Positions 1 through 12,698 of a stretch of 64,000 nucleotides of DNA are shown here, piece by piece. The notes below the pieces were generated by a model that worked only from the letters and a program-made list of their open reading frames with translations, searched no databases and was not told where the DNA came from. The stretch is taken from positions 1,469 to 65,468 of the forward strand of contig ML986640.1 of the NCBI GenBank assembly GCA_010094045.1, read 5' to 3'. The DNA comes from Lojkania enalia. Lineage: Eukaryota; Ascomycota; Dothideomycetes; Pleosporales. A program made the position numbers and the translations under genes. The stretch's first letter is position 1; every line of letters starts with the position of its first letter.

Positions 1-1599
1 AGGGAATTTACGTAGGAGATATCGAGGATAATAGCAGCTTAATATATCTATCTAATTATAGACTATAAGACTGCGTATAATTAACTATAGACTCTTAAGA
101 AGTATTTCTACCCAAGTAAAGCTGAGCATAGTATATAGCTGCAGGCTCGATACTAGACGCTTAAAACACAACTAAGAAAGGGGAACCTGGATACCTAGTT
201 TAAGGATTAGCTTAAAATAATACGCGTTATAAGCCTAGTAAGTATACTAGAAGTATAGGAGAATTAAGCTTAGCAGGACTTTATTCTCGCAGTTAAAAGC
301 TTAGACGATAGCTGGGCAGCAAATAAGCTATTACTACTTATCAAGTCTAAAGCAGACGATAGGCTATATACAAGTATCTCAGACCTGGTAGCGTAGTATA
401 CGTTATACTATCGTCGTACTAGACTAGTTATATTAGGGCTAGGGACGTTTACGACGCTTAGTATTATACTATAGTAACTATAGTAGTCGCAATAGACTAA
501 TAGCAGCTAGAAACTTTAGCAATTAAAACAGATAGTCTACCTCTACAGAAATAGTTACAAATTTAAATAGTATCTATATATTAACTCAGTACTACACCTA
601 TTAGGCTAGTAGCTAGATTAAGATATTAAGCAGAGATTCTAAGAGCTCAGGACATTAAAATTATCTAGGTTAAAGGTACTCTATAATACCGAGAAGTAAC
701 TAGTAGTAGTAGTAGAATTAGTAGGATTAGCAGGCCCTATAGGCTCTACGATAGTCTTAGTACTAGTATTAAGTATAATAAAAAGATAGGATAACGGGCG
801 TTAACTATTAGAACTAGCTACAACGGCAGCTCTAAACCTAAGTCGATTAGTAAAATCTATAATAGCTTTAGCTCTATAGCTTAGAGCTGTATAGGCTAAG
901 TAGTATTAATATTAGCTATCACTGCTTAATAGATGGATTATAAACCTTAGCTTAAATATCTATATTACTAACAGCAAGTCTTATAGCTAGAAAACGATAT
1001 AGTAGCCTAGACCAGACAACTACGTATATATAGGGGGATAGCTGCTACTAATTTAAGAATAGGGAGAAGTCTAGCTATAGGTATAGACGCCTGCTAGAAT
1101 TAAGACTATCCTACTCTTATACGTAGTATATATCCTAAAGATATTTACGAGTATAGTTAGTCTCTTATATTATAATATAGTAGGGATCTATTTTAACTTA
1201 GAATAAGACTATCTATATTAGATAGATCCGTCAAATATTATATACCATCTCAGGCGCACGTCCGGGTATTAGCTAATAGATATAGAGGATAGTATACAAC
1301 CATCTCTATCGGTATATATAATATAATATAGACTAAGGCCTTCTTACGCAGCTCGTAAGCAGCTAGAACTTACACCCGTATAAGCTTACAGGGTATTCAG
1401 CTATACTAGCTAGAAGGCAATCACTTATCTACCTACTTATATTAACAGGCTTAAGTTAATTAAGTAGTAGTAGGGGGTATAGTAGTAGCAGCAGTAGTAG
1501 CAGAGAAATTAAGCTCTAAAGTAGATAGAATACACTATCTACATCCAGTCTAAGCTTTATAAGATAGTAAGTAGGAGAGCTCCTTAGAAACTAGCCTAG

Positions 1600-2260
1600 A
1601 GACTATTCGAGAGACTAAAGATAGATTTAGTCTAGATATACGATCGGTTAGAGTACTACTATAATAGAGACCTCTAGATATTCTATATAGTCTGCTAGTA
1701 TAGCAGGTAGTATAAGGCCTACTATCTACTAAACAAGAATATAATAATACTACGATATATAGTATAGAGATTACTAGTTAAACTTAAAGCTCAGTTTAAC
1801 GCATAGGTTAAAGCTATTAGACTTAATAGTAAGCGCGGATATTCTAAGATGCTTAATATCTTTAAAGACCTAGGAATTTTAGTAGAACTACAAGTAGAGT
1901 ATACTAAAGAGTAGAATAGTCTAATAGAGAGAGTAGGGTAGTTGCTAGTTATACAGGGAAGAGCTATAAGGATAGACGCAGGGCTACTAATAGAGGTATT
2001 AAACGAGTGCCTGCTCTTAACAGTCTATCTCCTCAATCGCATACTAACCGAAGCTCTAGACTAGTATACCCTATATAAGGTAGTACGCGGAACTAGACTG
2101 TTAGTAGCTTATCTTAGCATGCTAGAAGCTAAGGTATATATCCTAAATTATTACCTATACTAGAAAGAGAAGCTATAGTCTTACACGTTGATCGGACGCC
2201 TTATAAAATATAATTCTACAAATATCTATCGCATCTAGATACTAGAGCTAGATAGAGTTA
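1600..2260 (+). pseudogene. Copia integrase core remnant
   Basis: Translation with stops ignored shows the copia integrase C-terminal half: a segment reading EYTKE-NSLIERVG, then RAIRIDAGL and TVYLLNRILTEAL. These correspond to the family's TPEQNGLAERAGR, RALRIDAGLP and VYLLNRTPTKAL motifs. Several in-frame TAG and TAA codons break it, so it cannot make a protein. It belongs to the surrounding copia element and supports its + orientation. Confidence 0.8.
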
Positions 2261-2919
2261 TAAGGACTAGAGATATTATCCTACTACCTACAGAATCATA
2301 TAAAGATCTTATCTTTCTAGATAAGTAGACGCTGTATCTAGCAGCCGTAGTACTTAATATTAAAGAGAGCTATAAGCTAAATAATATAGAGTTTAAACAG
2401 ATGCTAAATTAATTAACAGCTTAATTACGCAAGGAGACGCTAGATAATAAGCTTAAGTAGCAGCTTAAGTAGGAGCTAGATTAGCAACAATTAAGTAAGC
2501 CGGCTAGAGTAGAGTATCTAGTAGTTAGCGGTATTATAACGCTAGAAAACACCCTAAAACCGCGTAGTTAAGACGATCGCGACAAGTATCTAGAAGTGAT
2601 AACTAGCCTCTCTAAAGGCTAGTATCAGATTAAGCTAGAAGTAGAAGCTCTAGACCGACAATTAAATAATACGAACAGACGCGACGAAATTAATAGTTAG
2701 CTTAATACTAGAAATATTATAGAAACTAGAACTTGTAGAATACCCCGCATATATTATACAGCGTTTATAGAAGCGTTACAGTAGAAGACAAGTAGTAATA
2801 TACTAGCTAATCAGCCTAGGATTAGTCTATATAAAGATTAGCTGCTACCTCTACTAAAGCGATAGAAGTAGCTTAAGAGGCATCTATTTAGAATCAAATT
2901 TAAGAAAGTAGTAGTAGTA

Positions 2920-4400
2920 GAGCTTTAGAGCTACTATAGTAAGGACTGTCTAGTTTATATAATAGAAACTAGAGCTAGTATACAGCTAGAGATTAAGCTT
3001 CTACCGCTAATATAGGTATTTATATATAAATTCGATAAGGATAGATATCTATATAAGTTTAAAGCTAGACTAGTTATTAGAGGAGACTTACAGCAGGACT
3101 GGGGAGATATATATACAGCTACTCTAGCAGTATAAGTATTCCGATTTCTAGTCGCTCTAGCAGCAGCTTTTAGACTATACGCCTATTAATACGATATTAC
3201 TAACGCTTTCTTAAATACACTGCTAGATAGACTAATATACGCCTACACGCTAGAAGGATTTACGTAGGAGCTAGGTAAGCTACTAGAGATAAGGAAAGCT
3301 CTTTATAGCCTAAAAGATACTCCTCTACTCTAGTATAAGCACCTTAAGAACTCGCTGCTTAAGCTAGAACTGTAGCTAATCTAAGAGGTCCTATATCTAT
3401 TTAGAAGTAAGAGCCTAATAGTATTCTTCTACGTTAACGATATAGTTGTCCTAGTCTATCTAAACTACCTTACTATATATTAGTAATTCGAAACAGGCTT
3501 AAAATTATAGTATAAGCTACGCTTACTTAAATAGTTTAGGTAGTTCCTAAGAATTAGAATAGTTCGAGACTAGGATATAGGTAGAATCTAGCTTAGTTAA
3601 GACTCGTTTATTAATAAGGTCGCAGCTAAGCATAGACTGCAGAAGCAGGGGTAGAGAAACTATCCTACAGTACCTCTAGTCGATAACTACCTAGCATTAA
3701 GTATAGAGGAGCTAAACTATTAGAGAACTAGATATTATTAGCAGCTAGTTAGATCTCTAAGATATCTAGCAGTCTATACGCGCCCAGACATCTTAAGAGC
3801 TTACTTAACTCTAGTAACCTATCTTAAGAATCCAGGATAGAGTTATATTCGAGTAGTAGAGTACGTCTAGAGATATATAATTAGTACGAGAGGGCTAGGC
3901 TTATAAGTATTTAGACTAGATTAGGAAAATACAACCTACCTTAGCGATAAGTATAAGCTACTATTTTATAAAGTATTAGACGTAGCGTTCGCAGATAATT
4001 AAGAGACGCGTCGTAGTTTATAGGGCTACCTATTTAAGTTCTATAGCCTGCCTATCAACTAGAAAGCGATAATATAGCGCTCAGTTACTAAGTCGACGAC
4101 TAAGGCTAAGCTACTAGCTCTATCCGTAGCAGGCAGCGAGCTGCAATAGTAGACCAGGGTCTTTAATTACGTAGGGTTTAGTATAGAGATAGTCCCCACG
4201 CTATTTTATAACAATCAGCAGATAGTAGGTATTGCTACTAAAGTAGTAGATAGACTATAGACTAGGTTAAGTTATATAGACACTTATTAGATGTGGATTC
4301 GACAAGAAGTTGAAGCAGGAAAGTTATAGGTTAGCTAGAAGCCGACGAACCAGATACTAGCAGACGATCTTACTAAGGTACTACCTAAGTAGAAGCACCT
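2920..4400 (+). pseudogene. Copia reverse transcriptase and RNase H remnant
   Basis: The RVT_2-type reverse transcriptase is recognisable from YDITNAFLNTLLD (about 3190) and LYSLKDTPLL (about 3303). The catalytic box reads YVND at 3430-3441, where YVDD is expected; the D to N change is a G to A transition, as RIP makes. RNase H follows, with an ADN-ETRRS and SVTKSTTKAKLLALS pattern at about 3990-4130. Frequent TAG/TAA stops interrupt it. The element is inactive. Confidence 0.85.
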
Positions 4401-4430
4401 TACCTTTTTAAAGCAGCTCGGTCTTATAGA

Positions 4431-4575
4431 GGTACCTAGACTAGTTAACTAGAAGGCAGCTTTGCTATTTACTATAGCTGGGGGGGTGTATTACAGCTAT
4501 ATAAAGGTACCTAGACTAGTTAACTAGAAGGCAGCTTTACTATTTACTGCAGCTAGGGGGGTATATTACAGCTAA
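4431..4575 (+). repeat. 75-bp tandem duplication spanning copia polypurine tract and LTR start
   Basis: A block beginning ggtacctagactagttaact at 4431 recurs at 4506 with few differences. Each unit includes the C-terminal coding remnant, a run of six or seven G (polypurine tract) and the LTR start (TGTATTACAGC, degraded to TATATTACAGC in unit 2). Period is 75 bp. The duplication post-dates insertion or arose from slippage during reverse transcription. Confidence 0.8.
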
Positions 4576-5859
4576 GCTATTTATAGTTAGCCTCTTAGCA
4601 GGTCCAGGGATATATATGTAGTATATCTCGCATTTCTAGTTAATAGACGCAGTTTTCTAACCCTTATTAAAGCTAGCTAGCTCTAACAGTTAATAATAGA
4701 TCGCATGCGATTTTAAGTCTTTTTAATATTAGCCTTTACGGTTTCCCAGGCTGTATATATATAAGTTACTAGAGTTAAGGCGTTCTTACAATTTAATTTG
4801 TCTATTATAGTAATAGAATTAATAGAATGTTTCTAATCCTAATTTTAACGGGGCTTAGATCTATATAGGATCTAATACGGGGATATTCTAATAGTTATAT
4901 AGGGTAGAGTTGCTTATACTTAGTTAATTATAGGTAATAGAGAACTCTAGTTATTCTAGTAGAAGGATACGAAAGAGCGTAGTCTCTAATTAATATACTT
5001 ATTTATAATCTCTGTCTATCTGTCAGTCTCTTTATAATAAGTAGTAGATAGTTTAATCTTTACGCCTAAAATACAGTAGAATTTAGACTAGAAACTAAAT
5101 ATAAACTAAGGTTCTTAGTCTAAAATAATAGTTTCGGGTATATAGCTAAAGCGGTATACCTATTAAATAAATAATTCAGCTATTCCCCGTACGTTAATTA
5201 TACGATAGTAGGAAATAGATACTACTTATTTAGACAGGCGATCGATTACTACTATAATCTAATTGTATCCAGACTTATCTATAGGGAAATCCTTAAAGTT
5301 AATATATAGATACTATATTAGTCAATTTAATATAGGAAGTAGGTAGATAAAACCTAGGGTTCGGGTTTATATTGGATAAGCTTTATAATATAGGATGCAA
5401 TTCTATACATATTATTTATAAGTAGCCTCTATACCCTTCTAGTAGTACTTCTAGGATAGTAACTAATAGATTTTAGTAGCACTTAGGTATACGGAAGATA
5501 CTTAGTTATAAGTCTCTCGTATAAGTCGCGTATAAAGGCCTGAATCTAATAGGATATATAAATAATTATCGTAGAGGAGTAGTCTATTCTCTATCTAATA
5601 CTTGTAGGATAGAAGTATACATTCTTACGTAAAAGAGGCTCGGTTTTCCTATAGTAATATATCGATCAACTCTAGAAAGTCTAGTAATATAACCTACTTC
5701 TAGCCTTTAATAACGTTTAGTATAGCTGCTTAAATTATTATTTAGGTAATATAGGATTAGGCTAATTCGGTATTAATTTAGGGGTAAAATTAATACGGTC
5801 TAAATAGGACTCTTAACTAGTTATTAGTTTAAGCTACTTTTAAGTTTTCTATATCTTAT

Positions 5860-7300
5860 TTATAATAACTAAGGATATCTACTCTAGCGTTATTCTTACC
5901 TAGGGTGTACTCAATTCGGAACTAATACTAAGCTAATTCTTTAGTCTAACGAATTTAACAAGTATTAAGTATCTTTATAGTTATAAAATATTCGAGTAAG
6001 CGATAATTAGTATATACTAGAGTCCTAGTAGCTACTAAAGTAAGTTCTACCCTCTATTACTTAAACGCAGTAATAATTGCGAATAGTTCCTTATTATAAA
6101 TTTCCTAGTTTAGTTCCAAACCGGATAGAACCTTACTATAGAATACTATAGGGTACTATTTTCCGTTAGAATATTTCTATAATAGTACTCCTACAACTAC
6201 TCTATTAGAGGTATTAGTTTCCATTTTTATTTCTAACGCAGGGTTAAAGTAGTAGAGAGTAGATATACTTAATAGGGCTAACTTTAATTTCTTAAAGGTA
6301 ATATCACATTCTAAAGTCTATATAAAAGGGGTTATAGAGTTCTATAGTATAATAATTAGCTTCGTAATACGCGAGAATTCTGGTATAAACTATTAATAGA
6401 ATCCAGTAAAACCTAAGAAGGATTTTATACCTGTTATAATAGTAGGTAGCTACTAGTTATATAGTACTTCTACCTTCTCTAGGTTAACCTTAAGACCTTT
6501 ATTTAAGAGAATGTAGCTAAGGTATTTAGTTCGGGTAATATAGAATTCGCTCTTCTTAATATTAACTTATAACCCTACTTAACGTAATCTCTTAAGAACT
6601 TTCTTAACGTAGATAGCATATATTACCTTATCTTCTAAGTAGATAAGAATATTATCTAGATAAGTAATATAGAAGTTATCCAGGTAGTCGATTAGTACAT
6701 CGTTTATATAGTACTAGTAAGTTGCTAGGCTATTATACAATCTAAAAGGTAGAACTTTATACTTATAGGTTCTATATTAAGTCTGAAAGGTAGTATATTC
6801 CTTAGAACTAGAGTCTATTCTAATCTTGTTAAAGGCTGCACGAATATTAAACTTAGTAAAGATTACTACTTTAGTAGGCCTAGATAGGAGTTTATCTATA
6901 CGTAGTATCGGATATATATTCTTATAGGTAAGAGTATTAAGTTTACAATAATCTATACAGATATATAAGTTACTATTAGGTTTATAGACGTAAAGGATTA
7001 GAAATACAAAGAAGTTCCAACTCTACTTAATATACCTATACCGTAGATTATCTATAATATACTTTTTAGTTACCTCCAGCTCCTTAATATTCTACTTATA
7101 CAACAGGCTGTAATTATTAGGGAGGGGTTCTATAAGAATAATTTTATAATTATAAGAGTAGTATTCTAGTAATTAATAAGCTATAGTTTTACTAAATATA
7201 TCCTAATATCTATAGTATTCGGATGGCAATCGGAGATTTACTAGTACTTTATTTTCAGCTTTATCTTCCAGCTCTAAGGCTTGCTTGTCTTTAATCAGCT
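5860..7300 (-). pseudogene. Gypsy reverse transcriptase and RNase H remnant
   Basis: Minus-strand translation gives YICIDYCKLNTLTYKN, then KVLPFRLYNSLATYQ, the catalytic box YLDN at 6651-6662 (YLDD expected), ILIYLEDKV, and FLGFTGFY followed by FIPEFSRI (about 6360-6440). RNase H follows with EIYNKELFAIITAFK and IEYTLGKNNARVDILS. All are standard gypsy motifs. D to N and Q/W to stop changes fit RIP. It is non-functional. Confidence 0.85.
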
Positions 7301-8214
7301 GCTTAATTTTATATAGAGATGTAGAGAAAAACTCGTTCTCTTTCCTCTTTATGTTAAAGTAGAAAGTATTAGCTAAGATAAGAGCGATAATAGGAGAATA
7401 GACTTTCTTCGGATCGGGTTTAGACTTTATTTTATACAGGCGTGTAGGAGCTCTAAACTTATTTAGACTATAGGCTATAGGAGACTAATATAGTTTTAGT
7501 AGTCTTAGTAGACCCTTAATATAATAAATAGTTAGATTATAGGACTATTAATACTAGTCCTTTTCCTATAGAACGTCGCGTTGCCGGATATCTAGCTCTA
7601 CTTCCTTATTACATACTAGCTGAGTTAATTGTATAAGAAGAGGAGGTGAAGGATTATAAGTAGTAGGATACTTAGAGGGCTATATAATCCGATTCTTATC
7701 CGTATCTAGTAGGAGTTAAAAATAATATAACTATTTAATACTAATAATACAATTCTAAATACCTAGATCTATAATAATAAATAGGTAGTTTTAAATAGTT
7801 CTCCTATTAATTCGTAGGTATAAGTAGATATATTAATTAACTAGGGTTTAGATTCAGTCCTAAAAACCTTTAACAATAATTTTAAAGGGTAAGTACTATA
7901 TTAATATATATAGAGCTTAAGAGAGTAATCTAGCTACTATAGAATTGAGGAATAGGAAGCCTTAGGTGCTAGTATTAATAAGAGCATTTAGTTGTATACT
8001 AACACCTTTTAAATATAGAACGGTAGGGATTCGAAAGTACTTTTCTCTAAATAAATACGATAAATTAATATTTAATAAGTTATACTTACTTAAGCCTAGG
8101 ATAGAAAGTTTTCTTAGGCGTCTCTATTTCCTACCCGAGAACTATCTAGGTGGTACTTATTTACATCTAAAAACTCTTCTTCCTTAATTTCCTCTTATTT
8201 AACCTCTATCTCTT

Positions 8215-8290
8215 ATATTTTAAAGACTATATATTTGTTTGTAAAGTATCCTAATTTACTATAATTATAGTAATTACCTAGAATTATATA
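8215..8290 (-). pseudogene. Gag CCHC zinc-knuckle remnant
   Basis: Minus-strand translation reads NYYNYSKLGYFTNKYIVFK. Aligned to the gag knuckle C-x2-C-x4-H-x4-C (CYNCGKPGHFANEC type), each Cys and His position is now Tyr, which is the result of TGC/TGT to TAC/TAT and CAC to TAC transitions. This marks the gag end of the minus-strand gypsy element and is a clean example of RIP-type change. Confidence 0.65.
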
Positions 8291-11036
8291 CCTTTCAGGT
8301 GCAGGAGTTTTATTAGGTTATTAAGGAGCGATTATAGTAGAATAAGGTGTTAATACTAGAGTAGATTAGAGTAGTATTAGATCGTAGGTTACTTTAGATA
8401 AACTCTTAAAAGCCTTCTAGTACCGATTTAAATTTATTTTAGCTGCAACCTATAGGCTAACAGTTTATTCTAGAAGGTTAGAAATACTTCTCCTTTCTAT
8501 ATCGTAGGCTATTAAGTAGGCGACTATAGTATTAAAAGAGCTTTTCTATATAAGCTTAAAGCTAAGGTTTAGTATCCTTAGGTTGGGGAGAATTTTATCC
8601 TATAGGTAGAAGAACTACTTAGATTAGAATACGGATCCTCTAATAGTTGTACTAATAAAGCGAGCTTTGAAAGTTGGGAATACTTCTCCCTTATTTATCC
8701 TTAAGACCTAAAACGCCTATTACACCTCTATCTCTTTATTACCTATAATAAAATACGATTGTAGAAGTAAAATTATTTCTTTAGCATTCTTAAACTAATA
8801 CTAGTCTAATTCAGCTAGGTATTTTAGCTCTAGATACCCTTTCGCAGTACTAGAGGTATATCTCTATACTAATACTATACGTATATACTCTATCTAATAG
8901 TAATCTATATTAATCTTAAGTTAGTCTAGAATTAAGACTCGCTATTATTTAAATATAGGTTTATTACTATCTATAAAGCTTTTAATCTTAGGCGTACGTT
9001 TAGTAAGGTAGGCTTAAGGGGGTTTAGGGGTAGCTAAGAGGTTTCTTACTAGAGGAGTTATAAAAGTTTCTTAGTATATTATTAGTACTAATTCGGTGGT
9101 TTATAGAGGTTAATTAGGACTGATAGTTCTCTATTATATTAAGTATACAATCTTCTCTTATAAAATTGCAATTTATTTCTTAAGGGTTAGTTTACTCTAA
9201 TTTCCCTCCGAATTAGATAGGTTCTTTATTACAGGCCTTATAGAAAGGGGTCCGCCTATTATAAGGCCCCCTATAAGAGGTAATAGTTGTTCTATACGCG
9301 TAGATAGAAGCTTACTTTTACTACAACTTATACGTATATCGGTTCTAGTATAGAAATTAGAAGGTAAATTATAGTTAGATATCGGCGGTTACCTCCGATT
9401 CTAATAGGTTATTAGTAGTCTCTAAGTTTCTACCTAGGCGTACTCTACACGGCTTTTCTAAAGGCAATCCTAATTATAGGAGATAGAAAGTTCTAAACCT
9501 AAAAGCTTCAGTTAATAGAAGGTTTCTAAAATCCTATCTAAGTAACTAAATAATTTAATATAATAGTATATAAGTATTATAACCTAAATTAAATTAGGCG
9601 TATCTTAGACTTAGATATATTTAAATAAACAATCGATGCGATATTATTAAAGAAGCTATTACTAGTAGTATTAAATTCTTCTATATAATATAATAGCGCA
9701 GGTAAGATAATAGGTCTAAATATAGTATAAATCTACTTAGAAGTATATAAGAGTACGTAGGGGTTTAGGGACCTAAAAATTCTATTAACACCTATAGGCC
9801 TTATATAAAAGGATATAGAAGAACTACTAAGCTACTTATAAGGAAGTATACAACTATATACGGAAGGGAAAAGGGGTAGAACTAGGGGTAGGATAAGATA
9901 AGCAAAAAGCTTTAGGATAGAGTTATATATAAAGCTTTTTATAGAACGATTTCTTTATATTATTATAGTAGTAAGAGTAGTATTAAGTTTCTTTTAACCG
10001 GTTATATTTATATAACTCTTTAGTTTTTATAGATAATTAATATTAATTAGCTAATAATCTACCTAAAAGTATTTTAGGCTATATAGATATTATAACTTAT
10101 CTTTATTACTATTCTTCTTCTTCTACTACTATTACTACTACTACAGCTTTATAGTATTAAACTCTACAGCTATAGAGCTAAGTTCTAACTATATTAGTCT
10201 TATACGCTTAAGATAGGTAGTAAATTTACTAATATAGTTTTCTACTAATAGAATAGTCTTACTAACTTTCTCTAGGTTAATTAAGGCTTATAGGCCTAAT
10301 ATATTATATTTAGGATTAATTATTCTATAAGTAATAAGAAAGTCTTTCTATACTTATAAACCTATTATTTTAAGAACCTTTATAGTAATATATATATTTG
10401 TAACTTCCACCTATAATTATAACTATTCTTCTACCTTCTTACCTTATAGTAGTATCTAAAGGTTCTTATATCGTACGATAAGGTCTTGCTAACAGGTAGT
10501 ATTAGACGGTATAAGATACTTCTTAAGTATTATTAGTTAATTATATAGTATATCCTTAGTTTTAATTAGGTAAAGATACTTTAAAATAATTATTTTATTA
10601 ATCTTAGAGTTAAAGTTAGTAAGAGCTTTCTTCTAACGTTTAAACTTAATATTCTATTACTTTTATTACTCGTACTCTTATTAATAAAACTTTAGTTCGG
10701 CAGCTAATAGCTAAAAAATCGAAGTTACTCTATTATAATAGTTAGTAAGCTAAGGTTTAGGTTGTGCCGTTAACGTAGGTAGGTCTACTACTAGTATAGT
10801 AGGGTCTATATACTATTAGAAGTTATTTTTCTAAGCAGTATCCTTTTAAATAAATAACTACTTATACTAGTCGTTAGCTTAATTAAAGACGACTGTTACT
10901 TAGGTAACTGCTAGATCTAACTCTATAGTTATTATAAGGTTAGCAGCTCTATATAATATAATTAAATGTTAATCCTGATCGTAGGTGCTAATTAGTTATA
11001 ATACGAGCTATTAGTCGCAATCTAGGCTCATAACTA

Positions 11037-11205
11037 TTAGTATAAAAAAGGGTCTATTATCCTGTATCTATATCCGTGTCTATGTCTGTGTTGATGCAAG
11101 TTCCAAGAACCTGCTTTCTAATGTGCAGTCCTAACTTCCCATAGCTTTACAAGCAGTCGCTCTCACCTGCACGTCTACCAGATGTCTCCTTCCATAACCG
11201 TGACA
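11037..11205 (-). repeat. 5' terminal part of gypsy LTR (not RIP-altered)
   Basis: Read on the minus strand, 11205 down to about 11037 matches 17708 to about 17885 on the plus strand at roughly 85-90% by eye. It starts with TGTCACGGTTATGGAAGGAG and runs through a CA-rich microsatellite to a shared AATAGACCCT motif. Homology starts exactly at TG in both copies while the outer flanks differ, as expected for an LTR end. From 11205 to about 11060 CA and TG are normal; left of that the TA-rich RIP-like composition begins abruptly. Confidence 0.7.
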
Positions 11206-12281
11206 CCTTACAAGTCGACTCTCGAACCGTTTCTGAAAACTCTCGGCAAGTACAGTTTCGTTGAGACTCCCAGGCAAAGTATTTACAGACATTATTAAAG
11301 CATTCCTACTATGTAAATGACGGAATTCAAGAACGCAAAAACAATAGCGTTTTTCAATATTCCACCCTGTGTGCGTTAGAGGCTTTCCCGATTTAAATCT
11401 CAACACGACGAAACTCTATAGACTGGTTATTGTACTAAAGACCGGCTAGTGGAGAGCCCTGTACTTATGAAAAGTCTCGGGCTGGAAAAGAAATATAGAT
11501 ATTGTAACATAAAGCGAAAGGCTAACCTTCAGCTCAAGTCCATTATGTCGGTTATACGCTTACAGATTCGTATATATCTTGCTGTAATTTCCCCATGCTG
11601 GTAATAACTAACCACGGATCCGATCTCATTTAAGGAGAAGAAGAGCATCTCAAACTCTTCGAGGAAGTCCCTTGGCAATTTGTTCTTCTTGGTGTAGTTA
11701 ATAACCACACGACAGTTTGCTAGAATCTTTCGGCGCGTGGTTGGTGCGGGGGCTAGTGATAAAGTGGTGCGGGGAAGCGGGGAAGAACTAGCAAGGATCC
11801 CGTGTATTTGCAGTCTGTTGCTCGTTTATCTTAACATCGTAACTTCGGCAGTCAATGACCGCGGCCCTATAAGACCGAAAGCGCCGATCAAATGTCCTTC
11901 TAGCCCAAGATATCCGGGGTTTTCAACATTATGCCTTCTAGAGCCCAAACCGCGATCTCGGTTTTACGTGGATGTTGTGCTTCTACACTGGTTGATCCTG
12001 GAAAGTCATCGTAATAATATGAAGTAGATATTTCTGGCATGGAAGAGCGCTATACAAGGCGAGTATATGCTCGGGACTAAAAAGATGGGCTTGCCTGTGA
12101 CTTAAGGCATTGCATAGTGCACTGGTGAATCATTTTGCATTCTAGGTCTTGACTTCCATCCTGCCTAACATATTAAAAAGGTTAAAATGCAGCGCCCGTG
12201 GCATTGGCAAAGACTCTATAGGCCGAATCTTTTTCTGTAATCCTTCCTAAACCGAAACAAGTTCATTAACTACTACAAATT
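11206..12281. other. Non-coding stretch, no gene recognised
   Basis: Composition is normal here, unlike the TA-rich block to the left. Open frames (for example 11737-12027 +) show no family pattern, codon bias or splice structure. A 13-base match to the 5' start of 18S rRNA (ctggttgatcctg, near 11988) is present but is not followed by rRNA sequence. Confidence 0.4.
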
Positions 12282-12601
12282 CTAACACAGATTTTGCTGT
12301 TTAGTCCAGTCGCACATAACTTTACCAACACAACTACAGCACTTGCAAGCCTGCATATTCAATTAGTAGCTTAATTCTCAGCTGTTTTCAGGTGGATTTG
12401 TACCTTTCTAGCCCTATCGGCGTTGTCTGTCCCGTCAACACATTGAAGAGTTTGGGAATTCCGGAATCGGAACTGGTTATAGCACGCATTGGCATTTATA
12501 ACAGCAGCACAGTCGTCGGTTCGTGCGAGTTCCATAGTGCATTCTTGTTGTCCCATTGCCATGGCGAGACAAATGGCCATGAGTTCAAGTGAGAGCTTCA
12601 T
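12282..12601 (-). CDS. Small secreted cysteine-rich protein (candidate effector)
   Basis: Two exons, 12601-12404 and 12350-12282, joined across a 53-nt intron (GTACAA...CTAAT...GCAG). Without splicing the frame ends shortly after ARK. With splicing it runs into ACKCCSCVGKVMCDW and ends NLC-stop, giving 88 residues. A signal peptide covers about residues 1-17 (MKLSLELMAICLAMAMG). The mature part has ten cysteines with a CKCC core, consistent with a disulfide-rich extracellular protein. I chose the ATG at 12601 over the in-frame one at 12628 because the hydrophobic leader begins there. A TATA box lies at 12691-12698. It sits in a gene island between LTR ends, typical of fast-evolving effectors. 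Role in a host or against microbes is inference; the family has no name I can give. Confidence 0.75.
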
Positions 12602-12690
12602 TGTGAGGATGGGGAGATTGATAACCAATGGGGAGATTTTGGGCGTCGAAATGGAATTTAAGATGTCTATCGACTTGGTTCGCGATTGCT

Positions 12691-12698
12691 GTTATATA
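12691..12698 (-). promoter_or_regulatory. TATA box of the small secreted protein gene
   Basis: TATATAAC on the minus strand, about 90 bp upstream of the ATG at 12601. Position and sequence fit a core promoter for the cysteine-rich protein gene. Confidence 0.5.

Larger units (their letters stand above)
1..4860 (+). mobile_element. RIP-degraded Ty1/copia retrotransposon, 5' end outside window
   Basis: Reading + with stops ignored gives copia parts in order: a gag-like stretch (about 180-500), integrase core (about 1600-2260), reverse transcriptase (about 2920-3750) and RNase H (about 3960-4400), then a G-rich polypurine tract and a 3' LTR starting TGTATTACAGC near 4487. No frame is open for any length. 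CA and TG dinucleotides are scarce and TA is very common, as expected from RIP (CpA to TpA). Many stops are TAG where CAG or TGG would be expected. The 5' LTR must lie left of the window. The right border is approximate. Confidence 0.85.
4860..11205 (-). mobile_element. RIP-degraded Ty3/gypsy retrotransposon
   Basis: On the minus strand this block shows a gag zinc-knuckle remnant (about 8215-8290), reverse transcriptase (about 6400-7300), RNase H (about 5860-6110) and an integrase-like stretch (about 5100-5800). This is the gypsy order with integrase last. The 5' LTR appears to start at 11205 with TGTCACGG, because a second copy of the same sequence at 17708 begins at exactly that base. Base composition is TA-rich with the same RIP-like signature as the neighbouring copia element, except for the outermost ~150 bp of the 5' LTR. 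The left border is approximate and the 3' LTR was not recognised. Confidence 0.8.

Noticed and set aside
7966..8187. 73-codon open frame on + inside the gypsy element
   Set aside because: Antisense to the gag region and AT-rich; it is a shadow within degraded retroelement DNA.
11986..12008. 13-base match to the 5' start of 18S rRNA (ctggttgatcctg)
   Set aside because: The following bases diverge from rRNA at once and no further rRNA sequence is found, so it is chance or a tiny fragment.
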